The notes below the pieces were generated by a model. The model saw only the letters and a program-made list of their open reading frames with translations, was not told the DNA's origin and did not search any database. Position numbers and translations under genes: made by a program. 64,000 bases of DNA from Bacteroidaceae bacterium (GTDB taxonomy: Bacteria > Bacteroidota > Bacteroidia > Bacteroidales > Bacteroidaceae): positions 1 to 64,000 of the forward strand of contig JAFTEV010000028.1 in assembly GCA_017453465.1 (NCBI GenBank), written 5' to 3'. Each line of letters opens with the position of its first letter. Position 1 is the stretch's first letter. Shown one piece after another: positions 51,921 to 60,854 of this stretch.

Positions 51921-54900
51921 TGTGTGGTGTTTTCTCCTGTGCTTCTGTTGTTTGGTGCTTAAAATTTCGGCACAGAGCCTGACCTTCGATTTCCACCAAG
52001 TGCCACTCTCCGAGGCCCTGTCTGCCATTGACCATGCTGCCGAGGACTACACGCTGACCTGCGTGCTGAGCGACCTGGAGCACCTGCGTGTATCGGCTCG
52101 CATCAAAGGGCTTACTGCCCCCGAAGCTGTGGAACGCCTCTGCAAGGGACAGCCCGTGAAGGTGAAGACGAAGGGCAACCAAATCTTCATTCAATACAGG
52201 AAAAAGAAAGACCGCACCATTGCCCTTTGGGGACACGTGCGCGACTCGTTCACCAAGCGCGGCATTCTGAACGCCAAGATTACACTGACGACCGAAGAGG
52301 GCTTTGTGCTCGACACCATGCGCACGTGGAAACCCAACAACGACTTTGCAGATGCCGTCTATCGTTTCGACGTGCCCGTTGCGCCGCAGAAGTATGTCAT
52401 CATGGCCGAACATCCTGACTACGAGACCACCACTGTGGAGTACGACCTGCGCTACGTGGCTCGCAACACCTTCTTCGACGTGCCCCACCACTTCATGCCC
52501 CGTCGCAGCAGGAACTCGCTCCTGGGCGGGCAGTTGCAGGAAGTGGTTGTCAAGGCCACGAAGGTGCAGATGGTCTATCGGGGCGACACCATCATCTACA
52601 ACGCCGATGCCTTCAATGTGCCGGAGGGCAGTATGCTGGATGCCCTCATTCGCCAGATGCCAGGCACGGAACTGAAAGAGAACGGCGAAATCTATGTGCA
52701 TGGGCGCAAGATTGACTACCTCACGCTGAACGGCGAGGACTTCTTCAAGGGCAAGAACAAGGTGATGCTGGAGAATCTGCCCTACTATGTGGTGCAGAAC
52801 ATCAAGGTCTATGACCGCCAGACGGAGAAGAGCGAATGGCTGGGCACAAGCGATGGGCCGAAGGACTACGTGATGGATGTCACACTGAAGCGGGAGTACA
52901 ACCGTGGCTACATGGCCAATGCCGATGCTGGCTGGGGCACACACGACCGCTACATGGGGAAACTCTTCGGCGCACGCTTCACCGACCACTCGCGCATAGT
53001 TGCCTTTGTCAATGCGAACAACACCAACGAGACGCGACAGCCAGGCATGGAGGGCGACTGGAATCCGGCCAAGGACATGGGGAACGGTGTGAGGAAATAC
53101 ACCGACGCTGGTGCCCTGTTGGAAATCAACGACAAGGAAAAGCGGTGGAAGGAGAGGGCTGGTGCTGAGCTTCAGTGGAGCAACAGCCAGGCAGATGTGC
53201 AAAGAGCCAGAAAGTATTTCCAGTCCGCCACGGGCAACTACACACGTCAGCACGTCAGAAACGACGGTCGCGACTTTCGGCTTGGTGCCCAGAATGTCTT
53301 CACTCTGCGGAAGCCTTTCTGGTGGAACAACACCCTGTACGGAAAGTATTTCCGCAACACCGTGGATGCCAGAAACCGCACAGCCCGTTTCCTGTCCGAC
53401 CCCTCGCGTTTTGGTAACACGGTGCAGGTGCTCGACTCGCTGCTGGCCGACCAAAGCGGCAGCCAGCTGTTGCCCTTAGTGGTTAACTTTTCCGACATCG
53501 ACGCACGCTTGCACTACAGCAGTTGGGAATTGCAATACGACTTCAACCTGGACTACAAATTTCCTTGGGGCGATGACTTCGAGCTGGCTGGCAACATAGA
53601 TTACACACGCGACAAGACAGAAGAGGCCGAGCGGCAAATGGCCAGTGGTGCTACCTCGGACAACCGACATTCCCACCTGTGGCAACGGGAAAGCGACTTC
53701 GACTGGTGGGTGCGGGCGAAATATACCATCCACACACTGGCCCGCTGGCATTACCGTGCTTTCTTGGCATATCAGCGACAGAACTTGCAGAACGACTATG
53801 ACCGCTACCGCCTGGACCAGCTTCCGCACTGGTTTGAAGAGGCATACACACTGGAGGCTTTGCCCTCCACCCGCGAGGCCATGCAGCAGGCACTCGACCA
53901 GACCAATGCCTTCAATCAGCACACCCAGAAACAGCACTGGACACCGGGCCTGTTTGTCTATTACGAAAAGGAAGGGAAGGAGGGCAGCACCCGATTTACC
54001 GTTGAACTGCCCCTGCACCTGGAGCGTGTCCACACAGACTATCGTTCAGCCCTGCTCGATACTGTCTCCACCCGCCACTTCACTGTGCCCACGCCGCAAG
54101 TAGAATTGACGCTGAAATGGCACAACTTCGACCGCTACCTGTGGCTGAAGTACGGAACATCTTACAGCTTCCCCAACGACCTGACATGGATGGTGGCTTC
54201 GCGCAGGAGCACCAATCCGCTCTACGTCAGCCTGGGCAATCCCGACCTGAAACACACGTTCACGCACAAGTTTGTAGTGAACCTCTCCGACCGCGTGCGT
54301 GCCATCAATCAGACCACAACCTTCTCTGGCGGCCTCGACATTGTGCAGAACGCTGCGGCCAACGGGCGCACTTACGACCCGCAGACGGGCATCACCACCA
54401 ACCAGTATGAGAATGTCAGCGGCAACTGGTCGGCCTGGGCGCAGGTGCAGTGGGGACGCAACCTCGACAAGGCCAATCATTTCTACGTGGAGGTCTTCCC
54501 CGTGGCCAGCTTTGACCACAGTGTGGATATCTCCGCAGTCACGTCGGAAGCAGACCGTCTCAGCAAGGTAAACACCTGGACACTCAAGAACACGGCGAGA
54601 CTGCGCTACCAGTACGACCAGTTTTCTGTGGGGATAAACTGCGCCGTCAAGTATCTTGCCTCACGTTCTGAGCGAGCACACTTTCAGCCACTGAACACGT
54701 GGGAATACAACTATGGCCTGACGGCACAATACACCTTTCCGTGGCGGTTGCAAGTGGCTACCGACCTAAAGATGTACAGTCGCCGAGGCTACACGGACAG
54801 CAGCATGAACGCAGACGAACTGGTGTGGAATGCCAGCCTGTCCTATCCCTTCTGGAAGAACCGCTTTGTCCTGCGCCTCGAAGGGTTCGACCTGCTCTCC

Positions 54901-55026
54901 AAGCTCTCCAATGTCTATTACAGCGTCAACGCACAGGGACAGACCGAGACGTGGCGCAACTGCGTGCCCTCCTACGTGATGCTCCACCTGCAATGGAAGT
55001 TCAACCATATACCAAAGAAAAAGTAG
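51913..55026 (+). CDS. STN-domain outer membrane beta-barrel protein (TonB receptor-like)
   Basis: A 1037-residue protein: signal peptide (MNNVWCFLLCFCCLVLKISAQ is the start; cleavage near Gln21), an STN signalling domain (about 22-92, FDFHQVPLSEALSAIDHAAE, ending NQIFIQYRKK), a regulatory beta-sandwich (about 97-165), a plug-like part (about 180-270, YRGDTIIYNADAFNVPEGSM, GSMLDALIRQMPGTELKENG), and an outer-membrane barrel. Such proteins pass a ligand signal from the barrel through the STN domain to the anti-sigma factor. It lacks the C-terminal Phe (ends HIPKKK) and no SusD gene follows. The start is the ATG at 51913, inside the anti-sigma 3' end. Confidence 0.85.
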   Translation: MNNVWCFLLCFCCLVLKISAQSLTFDFHQVPLSEALSAIDHAAEDYTLTCVLSDLEHLRVSARIKGLTAPEAVERLCKGQPVKVKTKGNQIFIQYRKKKDRTIALWGHVRDSFTKRGILNAKITLTTEEGFVLDTMRTWKPNNDFADAVYRFDVPVAPQKYVIMAEHPDYETTTVEYDLRYVARNTFFDVPHHFMPRRSRNSLLGGQLQEVVVKATKVQMVYRGDTIIYNADAFNVPEGSMLDALIRQMPGTELKENGEIYVHGRKIDYLTLNGEDFFKGKNKVMLENLPYYVVQNIKVYDRQTEKSEWLGTSDGPKDYVMDVTLKREYNRGYMANADAGWGTHDRYMGKLFGARFTDHSRIVAFVNANNTNETRQPGMEGDWNPAKDMGNGVRKYTDAGALLEINDKEKRWKERAGAELQWSNSQADVQRARKYFQSATGNYTRQHVRNDGRDFRLGAQNVFTLRKPFWWNNTLYGKYFRNTVDARNRTARFLSDPSRFGNTVQVLDSLLADQSGSQLLPLVVNFSDIDARLHYSSWELQYDFNLDYKFPWGDDFELAGNIDYTRDKTEEAERQMASGATSDNRHSHLWQRESDFDWWVRAKYTIHTLARWHYRAFLAYQRQNLQNDYDRYRLDQLPHWFEEAYTLEALPSTREAMQQALDQTNAFNQHTQKQHWTPGLFVYYEKEGKEGSTRFTVELPLHLERVHTDYRSALLDTVSTRHFTVPTPQVELTLKWHNFDRYLWLKYGTSYSFPNDLTWMVASRRSTNPLYVSLGNPDLKHTFTHKFVVNLSDRVRAINQTTTFSGGLDIVQNAAANGRTYDPQTGITTNQYENVSGNWSAWAQVQWGRNLDKANHFYVEVFPVASFDHSVDISAVTSEADRLSKVNTWTLKNTARLRYQYDQFSVGINCAVKYLASRSERAHFQPLNTWEYNYGLTAQYTFPWRLQVATDLKMYSRRGYTDSSMNADELVWNASLSYPFWKNRFVLRLEGFDLLSKLSNVYYSVNAQGQTETWRNCVPSYVMLHLQWKFNHIPKKK

Positions 55027-55076
55027 CAAGACGCAAATGTCTCGCTACCAGAATGGAAAGATTAGTTAAGCAAGCG

Positions 55077-55116
55077 GGCTCACGCTGTCGAGATGACAGC
55101 GTGAGTCTTTTCTTAT
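55077..55116. terminator. Terminator between the STN outer membrane gene and GH97
   Basis: An 11-base-pair stem (CTCACGCTGTC, 55079-55089, with 55095-55105) and a five-base loop, then TCTTTTCTT, between convergent genes. Confidence 0.88.
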
Positions 55117-57128
55117 TCCTTGATGAGCTTCATGGCCAATCCGCCGCCGCTGGCGAGGTGAATGGTCTGCGGAGCTGAAGGGGCGTGGAGTGTGGTCTGC
55201 TGTTGCCGGTAGTCGGTGGCTGTGTGGTCGGCGTTGGGGCCGTCGGCAAAGGTGGTGACGCGGTAGTTGCCGGCGGGCAGGAAACTAAGGTCCAGCTGGA
55301 TGTCGTGTGCGTCCCAGTTGGTCTGTGCGCCGATGTACCAGTCATTGCCCTGGCGACGGGCAATGACGATGTATTGTCCCATCTTGCCGTCGATGCAGCA
55401 CATTTCGTCGTAGGTGGTTGGCAGCGAAGCAATGAAGTCGGTGCAGGGCTGCTCCTGCATGTAGGCAGTGGGATTGTCGGCCAGCATGGTGAGCGGACTT
55501 TCGTGGACGATGTAGCAAGCCAGCTGGTGGCAGCGTGTGCCCATCGTCAGGGGATTGTTGTAGATGGGCTGGAAGTCGGCTCGTGTGGCGTTGCGCATTC
55601 CGCCGGGGGTGAAATCCACTGGGCCAACCATGCCACGGATGTAGGGGAAGGTAACGTCATACTGCGGCATGTCCTTGCTGGGCACATTGGCAGCCTTGTC
55701 GCGCTCGGTCCATTTCACTTCTTCCATGCCAAAGACAGCCTCGAAGTTGATGACGTTGGGCCATGTGCGGGTGATGCCCTGTGGGGCAAAGATGCCGTGA
55801 TAGTCGAGCACCAGGTGGCTCTCGGCGCAGCGGCGTGCTATGCGGTAAATCATGTCGGTGGCCTCCTGGTCGTAGCGGTCCATGAAATCTACTTTGAAGC
55901 CCTTGATGCCCATGGCTGCATATCGGCTGCAAGCCTCGTCCAGCTGTGCGTCGAGCACATTGAAGACTGTCCAGAGGATGATGCCCACACCGCGCTGCTG
56001 ACCATACTGCACCAGTTCGGGCAGGTTGAGCGCAGGAATCACGCTGAGCATGTCGCCGCTCTTGGGATTGTACCAGCCCTCGTCCAGAATGATGTACTGC
56101 AAGTGGTTCTTGGCTGCGAAGTCGATGTAATACTTATAGGTGTCTTGATTGATGCCAGCCTTGAAGGAGACACCCGCAATGCCCCAGTCGTTCCACCAGT
56201 CCCAAGCCACCTTGCCGGGCCGAATCCAGCTCTGGTCGCCCTTAATGCGGCTGGGGGAAGCCAGCTGATAGGCCAGTGTGTGGGTGGGCATTTCGGTGTC
56301 GCTGTGGGTGATGGCCACCACACGCCAAGGGAAGGTGCGATTGCCGCGCCCCTGTGCTATGTACTTTTCGGTTTCCTTCACGTACTTCTGCACACGCCAG
56401 GGGTAGTAGTCGAAAGTCTTGGGGTAGGGGGCAAAGCAGCCTTGCAGACCGTATGTGCCCTTGCCGTTTGCTGGCAGCAGAAACATGCCAGGGTAGCTTT
56501 CCACATCGGTCTCGAAGAGGGTCACCTTGGCCGTGCCGCAGTCAACCGTTGCTGGCAAGAAGGCTTCGAGATGTTGGGTCTGCGAGAGTGGAGCCACATC
56601 GTAGGTTGCCTGAAAAGCCATCGCCTTGGGATTCTTTGGGTTGGTGGAGTAGGGCAGGTAGGCAGTGTGGTCGGCACTGAAGTTGAATTGCGCCACCTCG
56701 TTCAGCACCTTCCAGTCTTTCTTTGTGGCGGTGGTGAAAAATCGGTAGGCCACGCCGCTGTTGTAGGCACGGAACTCCACGTTCACGCCGTTTCGGTTCT
56801 TCACAACGACTTGGTTGTATTCGTCGTCGAAGGTGGTGAACTTGTAGTTCGTTGCATTAAAATGTTCCTTCACCCGTTTCGGGGCGGAGACTGCGGTGTA
56901 TTTCCCTTCGGCCACGCCCTCGAACTGCAGGGCAATGGCGTTATCTTTAGCGTAGATGGTGCCTGCTTCCGTAATGCTGTAAGTCAGCAGTCCGTTGCTG
57001 GCCTGGATGCTGATGTTCAGTCTGCCGTCGGGCGAGGTGAAAGTTCTCTCCAAGCCTTCCCCCTTTGGGGTGGCTTTCAGTGACAAAGTGGTTGCCAGCA
57101 AGAAGAGGATGGTAGATAGATGTTTCAT
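55113..57128 (-). CDS. Glycoside hydrolase family 97 protein (SusB-like)
   Basis: A 671-residue exported enzyme: signal peptide (MKHLSTILFLLATTLSLKA), N-terminal beta-sandwich (about 20-280), catalytic barrel (SWIRPGKVAWDWWNDWGIAG, LQYIILDEGWYNP, GIKGFKVDFMDRYDQEATDM) and C-terminal sandwich. The KVDFMDRYDQ segment carries an Asp as in the retaining GH97 branch, often alpha-galactosidases, while inverting SusB-type members use Glu at another site; the choice is not certain. Its ATG abuts a heptamer array that takes the place of a ribosome site. Confidence 0.9.
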   Translation of the reverse strand: MKHLSTILFLLATTLSLKATPKGEGLERTFTSPDGRLNISIQASNGLLTYSITEAGTIYAKDNAIALQFEGVAEGKYTAVSAPKRVKEHFNATNYKFTTFDDEYNQVVVKNRNGVNVEFRAYNSGVAYRFFTTATKKDWKVLNEVAQFNFSADHTAYLPYSTNPKNPKAMAFQATYDVAPLSQTQHLEAFLPATVDCGTAKVTLFETDVESYPGMFLLPANGKGTYGLQGCFAPYPKTFDYYPWRVQKYVKETEKYIAQGRGNRTFPWRVVAITHSDTEMPTHTLAYQLASPSRIKGDQSWIRPGKVAWDWWNDWGIAGVSFKAGINQDTYKYYIDFAAKNHLQYIILDEGWYNPKSGDMLSVIPALNLPELVQYGQQRGVGIILWTVFNVLDAQLDEACSRYAAMGIKGFKVDFMDRYDQEATDMIYRIARRCAESHLVLDYHGIFAPQGITRTWPNVINFEAVFGMEEVKWTERDKAANVPSKDMPQYDVTFPYIRGMVGPVDFTPGGMRNATRADFQPIYNNPLTMGTRCHQLACYIVHESPLTMLADNPTAYMQEQPCTDFIASLPTTYDEMCCIDGKMGQYIVIARRQGNDWYIGAQTNWDAHDIQLDLSFLPAGNYRVTTFADGPNADHTATDYRQQQTTLHAPSAPQTIHLASGGGLAMKLIKE

Positions 57129-57232
57129 GGAATTAGGAATTAGGAATGTGGAATTAGGAATGTGGAATTAGGAATGGCTACTGTGTGTTTTTCAGTATCA
57201 ATTCCTCATTCCTAATTCCTCATTCCTAATTG
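57129..57232. repeat. Inverted heptamer arrays (ATTCCTN) abutting the GH97 start
   Basis: GGAATTA/GGAATGT units (57129-57176) face inverse ATTCCTC/ATTCCTA units (57199-57232) around a 22-base spacer, so the leader can fold into a long A-U rich hairpin. The right arm repeats the 25013-25050 block. The last unit is directly next to the GH97 ATG. Confidence 0.88.
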
Positions 57233-57243
57233 ATTGTGAGTTG

Positions 57244-58470
57244 TCATTTGATTTTATACTTGTAAACACGGCGGGCTTCTTCTTTGTGTTCGTAGGGATT
57301 GCCCACAATGGGTTTGTAACCGTCCTTCGGGTAAGCCACGATGACACGGTACAGTTTTTCCGTGTCTTCGGGCACCTTGAACTGTGTCTTGCCGCTGGTC
57401 ACAATGCCTGAGTAGGTGGCCTGGGCGTTCTTGCGGGCTGCAACCAGCTGGTAGGCAAAGCCGTCGTTCTCCGTTTCTGGCTTAATGCTCATTGTGGCTT
57501 TCTTGCCTTTGATTTCCATGGGAATGACGTTCACGCCGTAGGTCATCAGTGGCCCGTCGTTCACCAGCTGGTTGGCGTACTTCTTGCACACCTCATGCAC
57601 ACGCGGATAGTCGAAGGTGATGAGTCGGCTGTAGGCATCGCAGATTTCCTTGGCAAACTGCTCCTCGTCCAGCCCGAACTTGCGCATGTAGGTCTGTGCT
57701 GGGTCTTCGCCCCGTTTGCCTTCGCGGAAGAGGTCGGCAATCACGGTTTTGCCGTGCTTCTCGCTCCAGTATTCCAGCACGTAGGGCGAATGGTAGATGT
57801 TTTCGCCAGCCAGGAATGGCAGGTTTGCCCCTTCGATGAAGCCCTTCCAGTGGAAATACTCGTCGTCAATCCAGTGCGGATTCACCTGCCAGAGCATCCA
57901 CTGGCTGGTCATCTCGAAGATGCCGCCTCCGCCCCAGCTCTGCCCCGTGCCGTCGCTGCCAATCTGACTTTGGAACGAATGGCCTATTTCGTGGGCGATG
58001 GCATTCAGGTTTTTGTCCTTCACGCGGTTGGGCGCAATCCACAGCGCGCCAATGGTCTCGTCGTAGTCGCCGCCGTATGCCGTGCCCTCCAGCGAGTAGT
58101 TCAGCATGGCCATCATGCGATATTTCTCCGACTTGCTGCCTGGCAAGACGAAACGCAGACTATCCTTGTAGAAGCTGTAGAACTGCTCCAGCTTGGTGGT
58201 CAGGTTCTGCAGGTCCACCGTCATGTCAGTGCCCTCCAGCTGTGGAGCCTTGCTTAGGTCGCGGCCAAAGCCCTTCTCCCAGAACACCACGAAGTTGGGC
58301 GTTGTGGCCATGCGGTAATAGCTCCACTGCGAATCCTCCTTTGTGAAGTCATTCTCCCTTAAATCCTTCGGAATGTAAATCTCTTTTCCCGTCGGCAACT
58401 GATAGTCCTGTGCCGACACACTTAGGCAGAAAGCTGCACACAGCACACTGCCCAGCAGATGTTTTCTCAT
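57244..58470 (-). CDS. DUF6055-type exported protein with HEIGH zinc motif
   Basis: A 408-residue exported protein: signal peptide (MRKHLLGSVLCAAFCLSVSAQ), then NAIAHEIGHSFQSQIGSDGT with a zincin-type HExxH (HEIGH, about residue 162), GGIFEMTSQWMLWQ that could supply the third ligand, and a C-terminal beta domain (from about 315, IPMEIKGKKATMSIKPETEN). It fits the DUF6055 family of secreted, probably metal-dependent proteins. Substrate unknown; a glycan or peptide surface role is plausible beside GH97. The frame and length look intact. Confidence 0.75.
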   Translation of the reverse strand: MRKHLLGSVLCAAFCLSVSAQDYQLPTGKEIYIPKDLRENDFTKEDSQWSYYRMATTPNFVVFWEKGFGRDLSKAPQLEGTDMTVDLQNLTTKLEQFYSFYKDSLRFVLPGSKSEKYRMMAMLNYSLEGTAYGGDYDETIGALWIAPNRVKDKNLNAIAHEIGHSFQSQIGSDGTGQSWGGGGIFEMTSQWMLWQVNPHWIDDEYFHWKGFIEGANLPFLAGENIYHSPYVLEYWSEKHGKTVIADLFREGKRGEDPAQTYMRKFGLDEEQFAKEICDAYSRLITFDYPRVHEVCKKYANQLVNDGPLMTYGVNVIPMEIKGKKATMSIKPETENDGFAYQLVAARKNAQATYSGIVTSGKTQFKVPEDTEKLYRVIVAYPKDGYKPIVGNPYEHKEEARRVYKYKIK

Positions 58471-58519
58471 ACTGTAAACGCAATCAAAAATTATTTTATT
58501 TTAAAATTGATTTTGTGCG

Positions 58520-58527
58520 CAAATGTA
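58520..58527 (-). promoter_or_regulatory. DUF6055 gene promoter -7 box
   Basis: TACATTTG then CGC on the minus strand, 50 bases before the ATG at 58470. Confidence 0.65.
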
Positions 58528-58555
58528 ATAAGAATAATTGAACTCCACAACTTTT

Positions 58556-58660
58556 AATTAACAATTAACAATTAAACAATTCACGATTAACAATTCACAA
58601 TTTGAGTATGGACAAGCAAGCCACAGATACTCAATTGTGAATTGTGAATTGATTAATTGG
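58556..58660. repeat. Inverted AATTNAC heptamer array between ccsBA and the DUF6055 gene
   Basis: AACAATT/CACAATT units (58556-58603) end in GAGTAT; the inverse, ATACTCAATTGTGAATTG, begins at 58627. The arms pair over about 18 bases with one bulge around a 17-base loop. Same heptamers as at 24955. Confidence 0.88.
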
Positions 58661-58670
58661 TAATTAGAGT

Positions 58671-60821
58671 TTAAGCGTAGCTGTGCATTCCGCCGAGGAA
58701 GAAGTTTACGCCGAAGTAGGTCATGAGGATGGTGAGGAAGGAGAAGAGTAGGTAGAGGTGGTAGTGGCGCGGACTGCGGAACCAGGTGAAGGAAGTGCTG
58801 TGGAGGGGCACTGCATAGACCATCATGGTGATGAGAGCCCAGACTTCCTTGGGGTCCCAGCCCCAGTAGCGACCCCATGAGACGTTGGCCCAGATTGCTC
58901 CGATGAAGATGCCGGCGGAGAGCAGGGCGAGGGCGGGGTAGAGCAAGAGGAGGCTGAGCTGGTGCATTTCGTCGGCTTTGCTGGAAACCAATAGGCCGTA
59001 GGCAGCACAGGCTGCGGTGATGGCGAGCAAGGCGTAGGCCATCATGACGGCACTGACGTGGATGCTGAGCAATGGGGATGAGAGGACGGGCATGATGTTG
59101 CTAATCTTCGGGTCCATTTGTCCCAGATGGCTGACAAGCAAGAGGAAGCCCGCCAGCAAAAGGCCAAAACTGAGCACAACAGGGAAGCGGCGATAGGACA
59201 ACAGGGATGCGAGCATGACGGCCCAGGCCATCACCAGCATGGTTTCGTAGCCGTTTGACATGGGGACTGTGCCGCTCACCATCCAGCGCAGGGCGAGGCA
59301 GAGCGTGAGCATGAGGAACGAAAGACGAATGACGAATGACGAAATCCGAAAGACCCAACGGTGGCGCAGGAAGGAGAGCAGTCCCACCGTGAGGCACAGC
59401 ATGAAGAGCACCGTGGCAAAGGGCACGGCGTTGTAGAGGCGTTCTGCCTGGAGCCGCACAGATGACGGTATGTCGGCGGCACCGTAGGTTTGCTGGTATT
59501 TCAGCATCTTGGCGAGCATTTCCTCGGCTGTGTCGGTCTGGCCGTCGCGATAATAGGAACCGAGCAGCGAAAGGGCATTGGCAAAGTATGCACTGCGGTC
59601 TGGCTCAATGCCGCTGGGCAGCGGGTCGGCTGGGGCATACCAGTTGCCTCGGTAGGGAAAGATTTTCAGCAGACGGCCATGGGTGAGCTGCATGATGAGC
59701 ATGAGCTTCTCGTCCAGCTTCATCACGTCCTGGTGCAGTTTGTCGCTGTTGCCCATGAAGTATTCCTGAATGGCAGGGCCAAGGATGTACTGGTGGGAAT
59801 CGCTGCTGAAAAGCATTGCCACCGAGACGTATGCGGGCAGACCGAAGTGCTGCTGAACGGCTTTCGACTTGACACGAATCACGGGTTCGCGTTCCCATTC
59901 ATCTTTATAAAAAAGGAAACCTGCCAAGACCTGTTCGGCAGTGTAGTCCTGGTAGTGCCGCTTACCATAAAGCTTGCGCGTGAAGTCCAGTGCCTGGGTT
60001 TGCAGGGGGCAGATGCGGTCGGCGTAGAGCACATTGAGACGGCCCAGCTGGTCGGCTTGTTCAGCGGAAAGGCTCGTCTGCGCCGTGGTGCTTCCACAGC
60101 CCATGCCCCACAGGAGCACAGCCAGAAGTGCCGACTGCTTCAGTGACGGAGCGGAGAGAATGTGGCGGAAACGTCCCTTGGGGTCAATGAGCATCCAGAG
60201 CCAACTAATGAAGAGCAGGGCGTAACCCAAGTAGGTGACGGGTATGCCCCAAGGGTCGCAATTGACAGAGAGAGTTGTGCCCTGCATGTCATCGTCGTAA
60301 CTGCTCTGGTAGAGCCGCATATTGCCAGCGGTGTATATGTTGTTCATCGATACTTGCCCCTTGCGGCTACCGTCTTTGTCCTTGATGGTGAAGTGGGAAA
60401 TGTAGTCGGCGGCAGCCTGTGTGCCGTTGTAGTATCTGATGGAAAAGGTGTCGAGTTGGATGGTGAACGGCAGTGACTTCGCTTCGTGAAGGCCGTCGGG
60501 AGATTCTATTACGCAAGCAGATTGAATTTCACCCTTGCGTAGGTGAATGTAGCCTTGCCAGGCAGTGAGGTGGGTAAGCAGTGCGCCCAGCAGGATGATG
60601 AGCAGCGAGGCGTGCAGGGCCAGTGTGTTCAGCCGCCGAATCTTGCGCCTGAGGATGTAGGCAATGGCTGACACTGCCATCAGCATCCACAGCAGACAGA
60701 ACCACCATGAGCCGTAGATGCTCTGCTGTACAAAGCCAGTGCCTCGGTACTTTTCTATGAAAGTAGCCATAGCCATCACAAGGATGACTATGGCATAGAG
60801 AGAAAATGTTATACGCTTCAT
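58671..60821 (-). CDS. ccsBA: Fused CcsB-CcsA cytochrome c biogenesis protein
   Basis: System II cytochrome c maturation: exports heme and ligates it to CxxCH in the periplasm. The 716-residue protein fuses a ResB/CcsB-like N-terminal half (helices near 5-25, 38-58, 68-88, 205-225) and a central periplasmic part to a CcsA half with the heme-handling Trp motif WGRYWGWDPKEVWALI (about 645) and conserved His (SIHVSAVMMAYA, PLHSTS). It lies 33 bases after a di-heme cytochrome gene, which it should serve. Similar fusions are known as NrfI/CcsBA. Confidence 0.88.
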   Translation of the reverse strand: MKRITFSLYAIVILVMAMATFIEKYRGTGFVQQSIYGSWWFCLLWMLMAVSAIAYILRRKIRRLNTLALHASLLIILLGALLTHLTAWQGYIHLRKGEIQSACVIESPDGLHEAKSLPFTIQLDTFSIRYYNGTQAAADYISHFTIKDKDGSRKGQVSMNNIYTAGNMRLYQSSYDDDMQGTTLSVNCDPWGIPVTYLGYALLFISWLWMLIDPKGRFRHILSAPSLKQSALLAVLLWGMGCGSTTAQTSLSAEQADQLGRLNVLYADRICPLQTQALDFTRKLYGKRHYQDYTAEQVLAGFLFYKDEWEREPVIRVKSKAVQQHFGLPAYVSVAMLFSSDSHQYILGPAIQEYFMGNSDKLHQDVMKLDEKLMLIMQLTHGRLLKIFPYRGNWYAPADPLPSGIEPDRSAYFANALSLLGSYYRDGQTDTAEEMLAKMLKYQQTYGAADIPSSVRLQAERLYNAVPFATVLFMLCLTVGLLSFLRHRWVFRISSFVIRLSFLMLTLCLALRWMVSGTVPMSNGYETMLVMAWAVMLASLLSYRRFPVVLSFGLLLAGFLLLVSHLGQMDPKISNIMPVLSSPLLSIHVSAVMMAYALLAITAACAAYGLLVSSKADEMHQLSLLLLYPALALLSAGIFIGAIWANVSWGRYWGWDPKEVWALITMMVYAVPLHSTSFTWFRSPRHYHLYLLFSFLTILMTYFGVNFFLGGMHSYA

Positions 60822-60826
60822 GATTA

Positions 60827-60847
60827 GCTAAACGCTAAACGCTTATT
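60827..60847. repeat. Heptamer GCTAAAC
   Basis: Units GCTAAAC, GCTAAAC, GCTTATT fill most of the 33-base spacer between the cytochrome gene and ccsBA. Confidence 0.6.
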
Positions 60848-60854
60848 CTTTATT

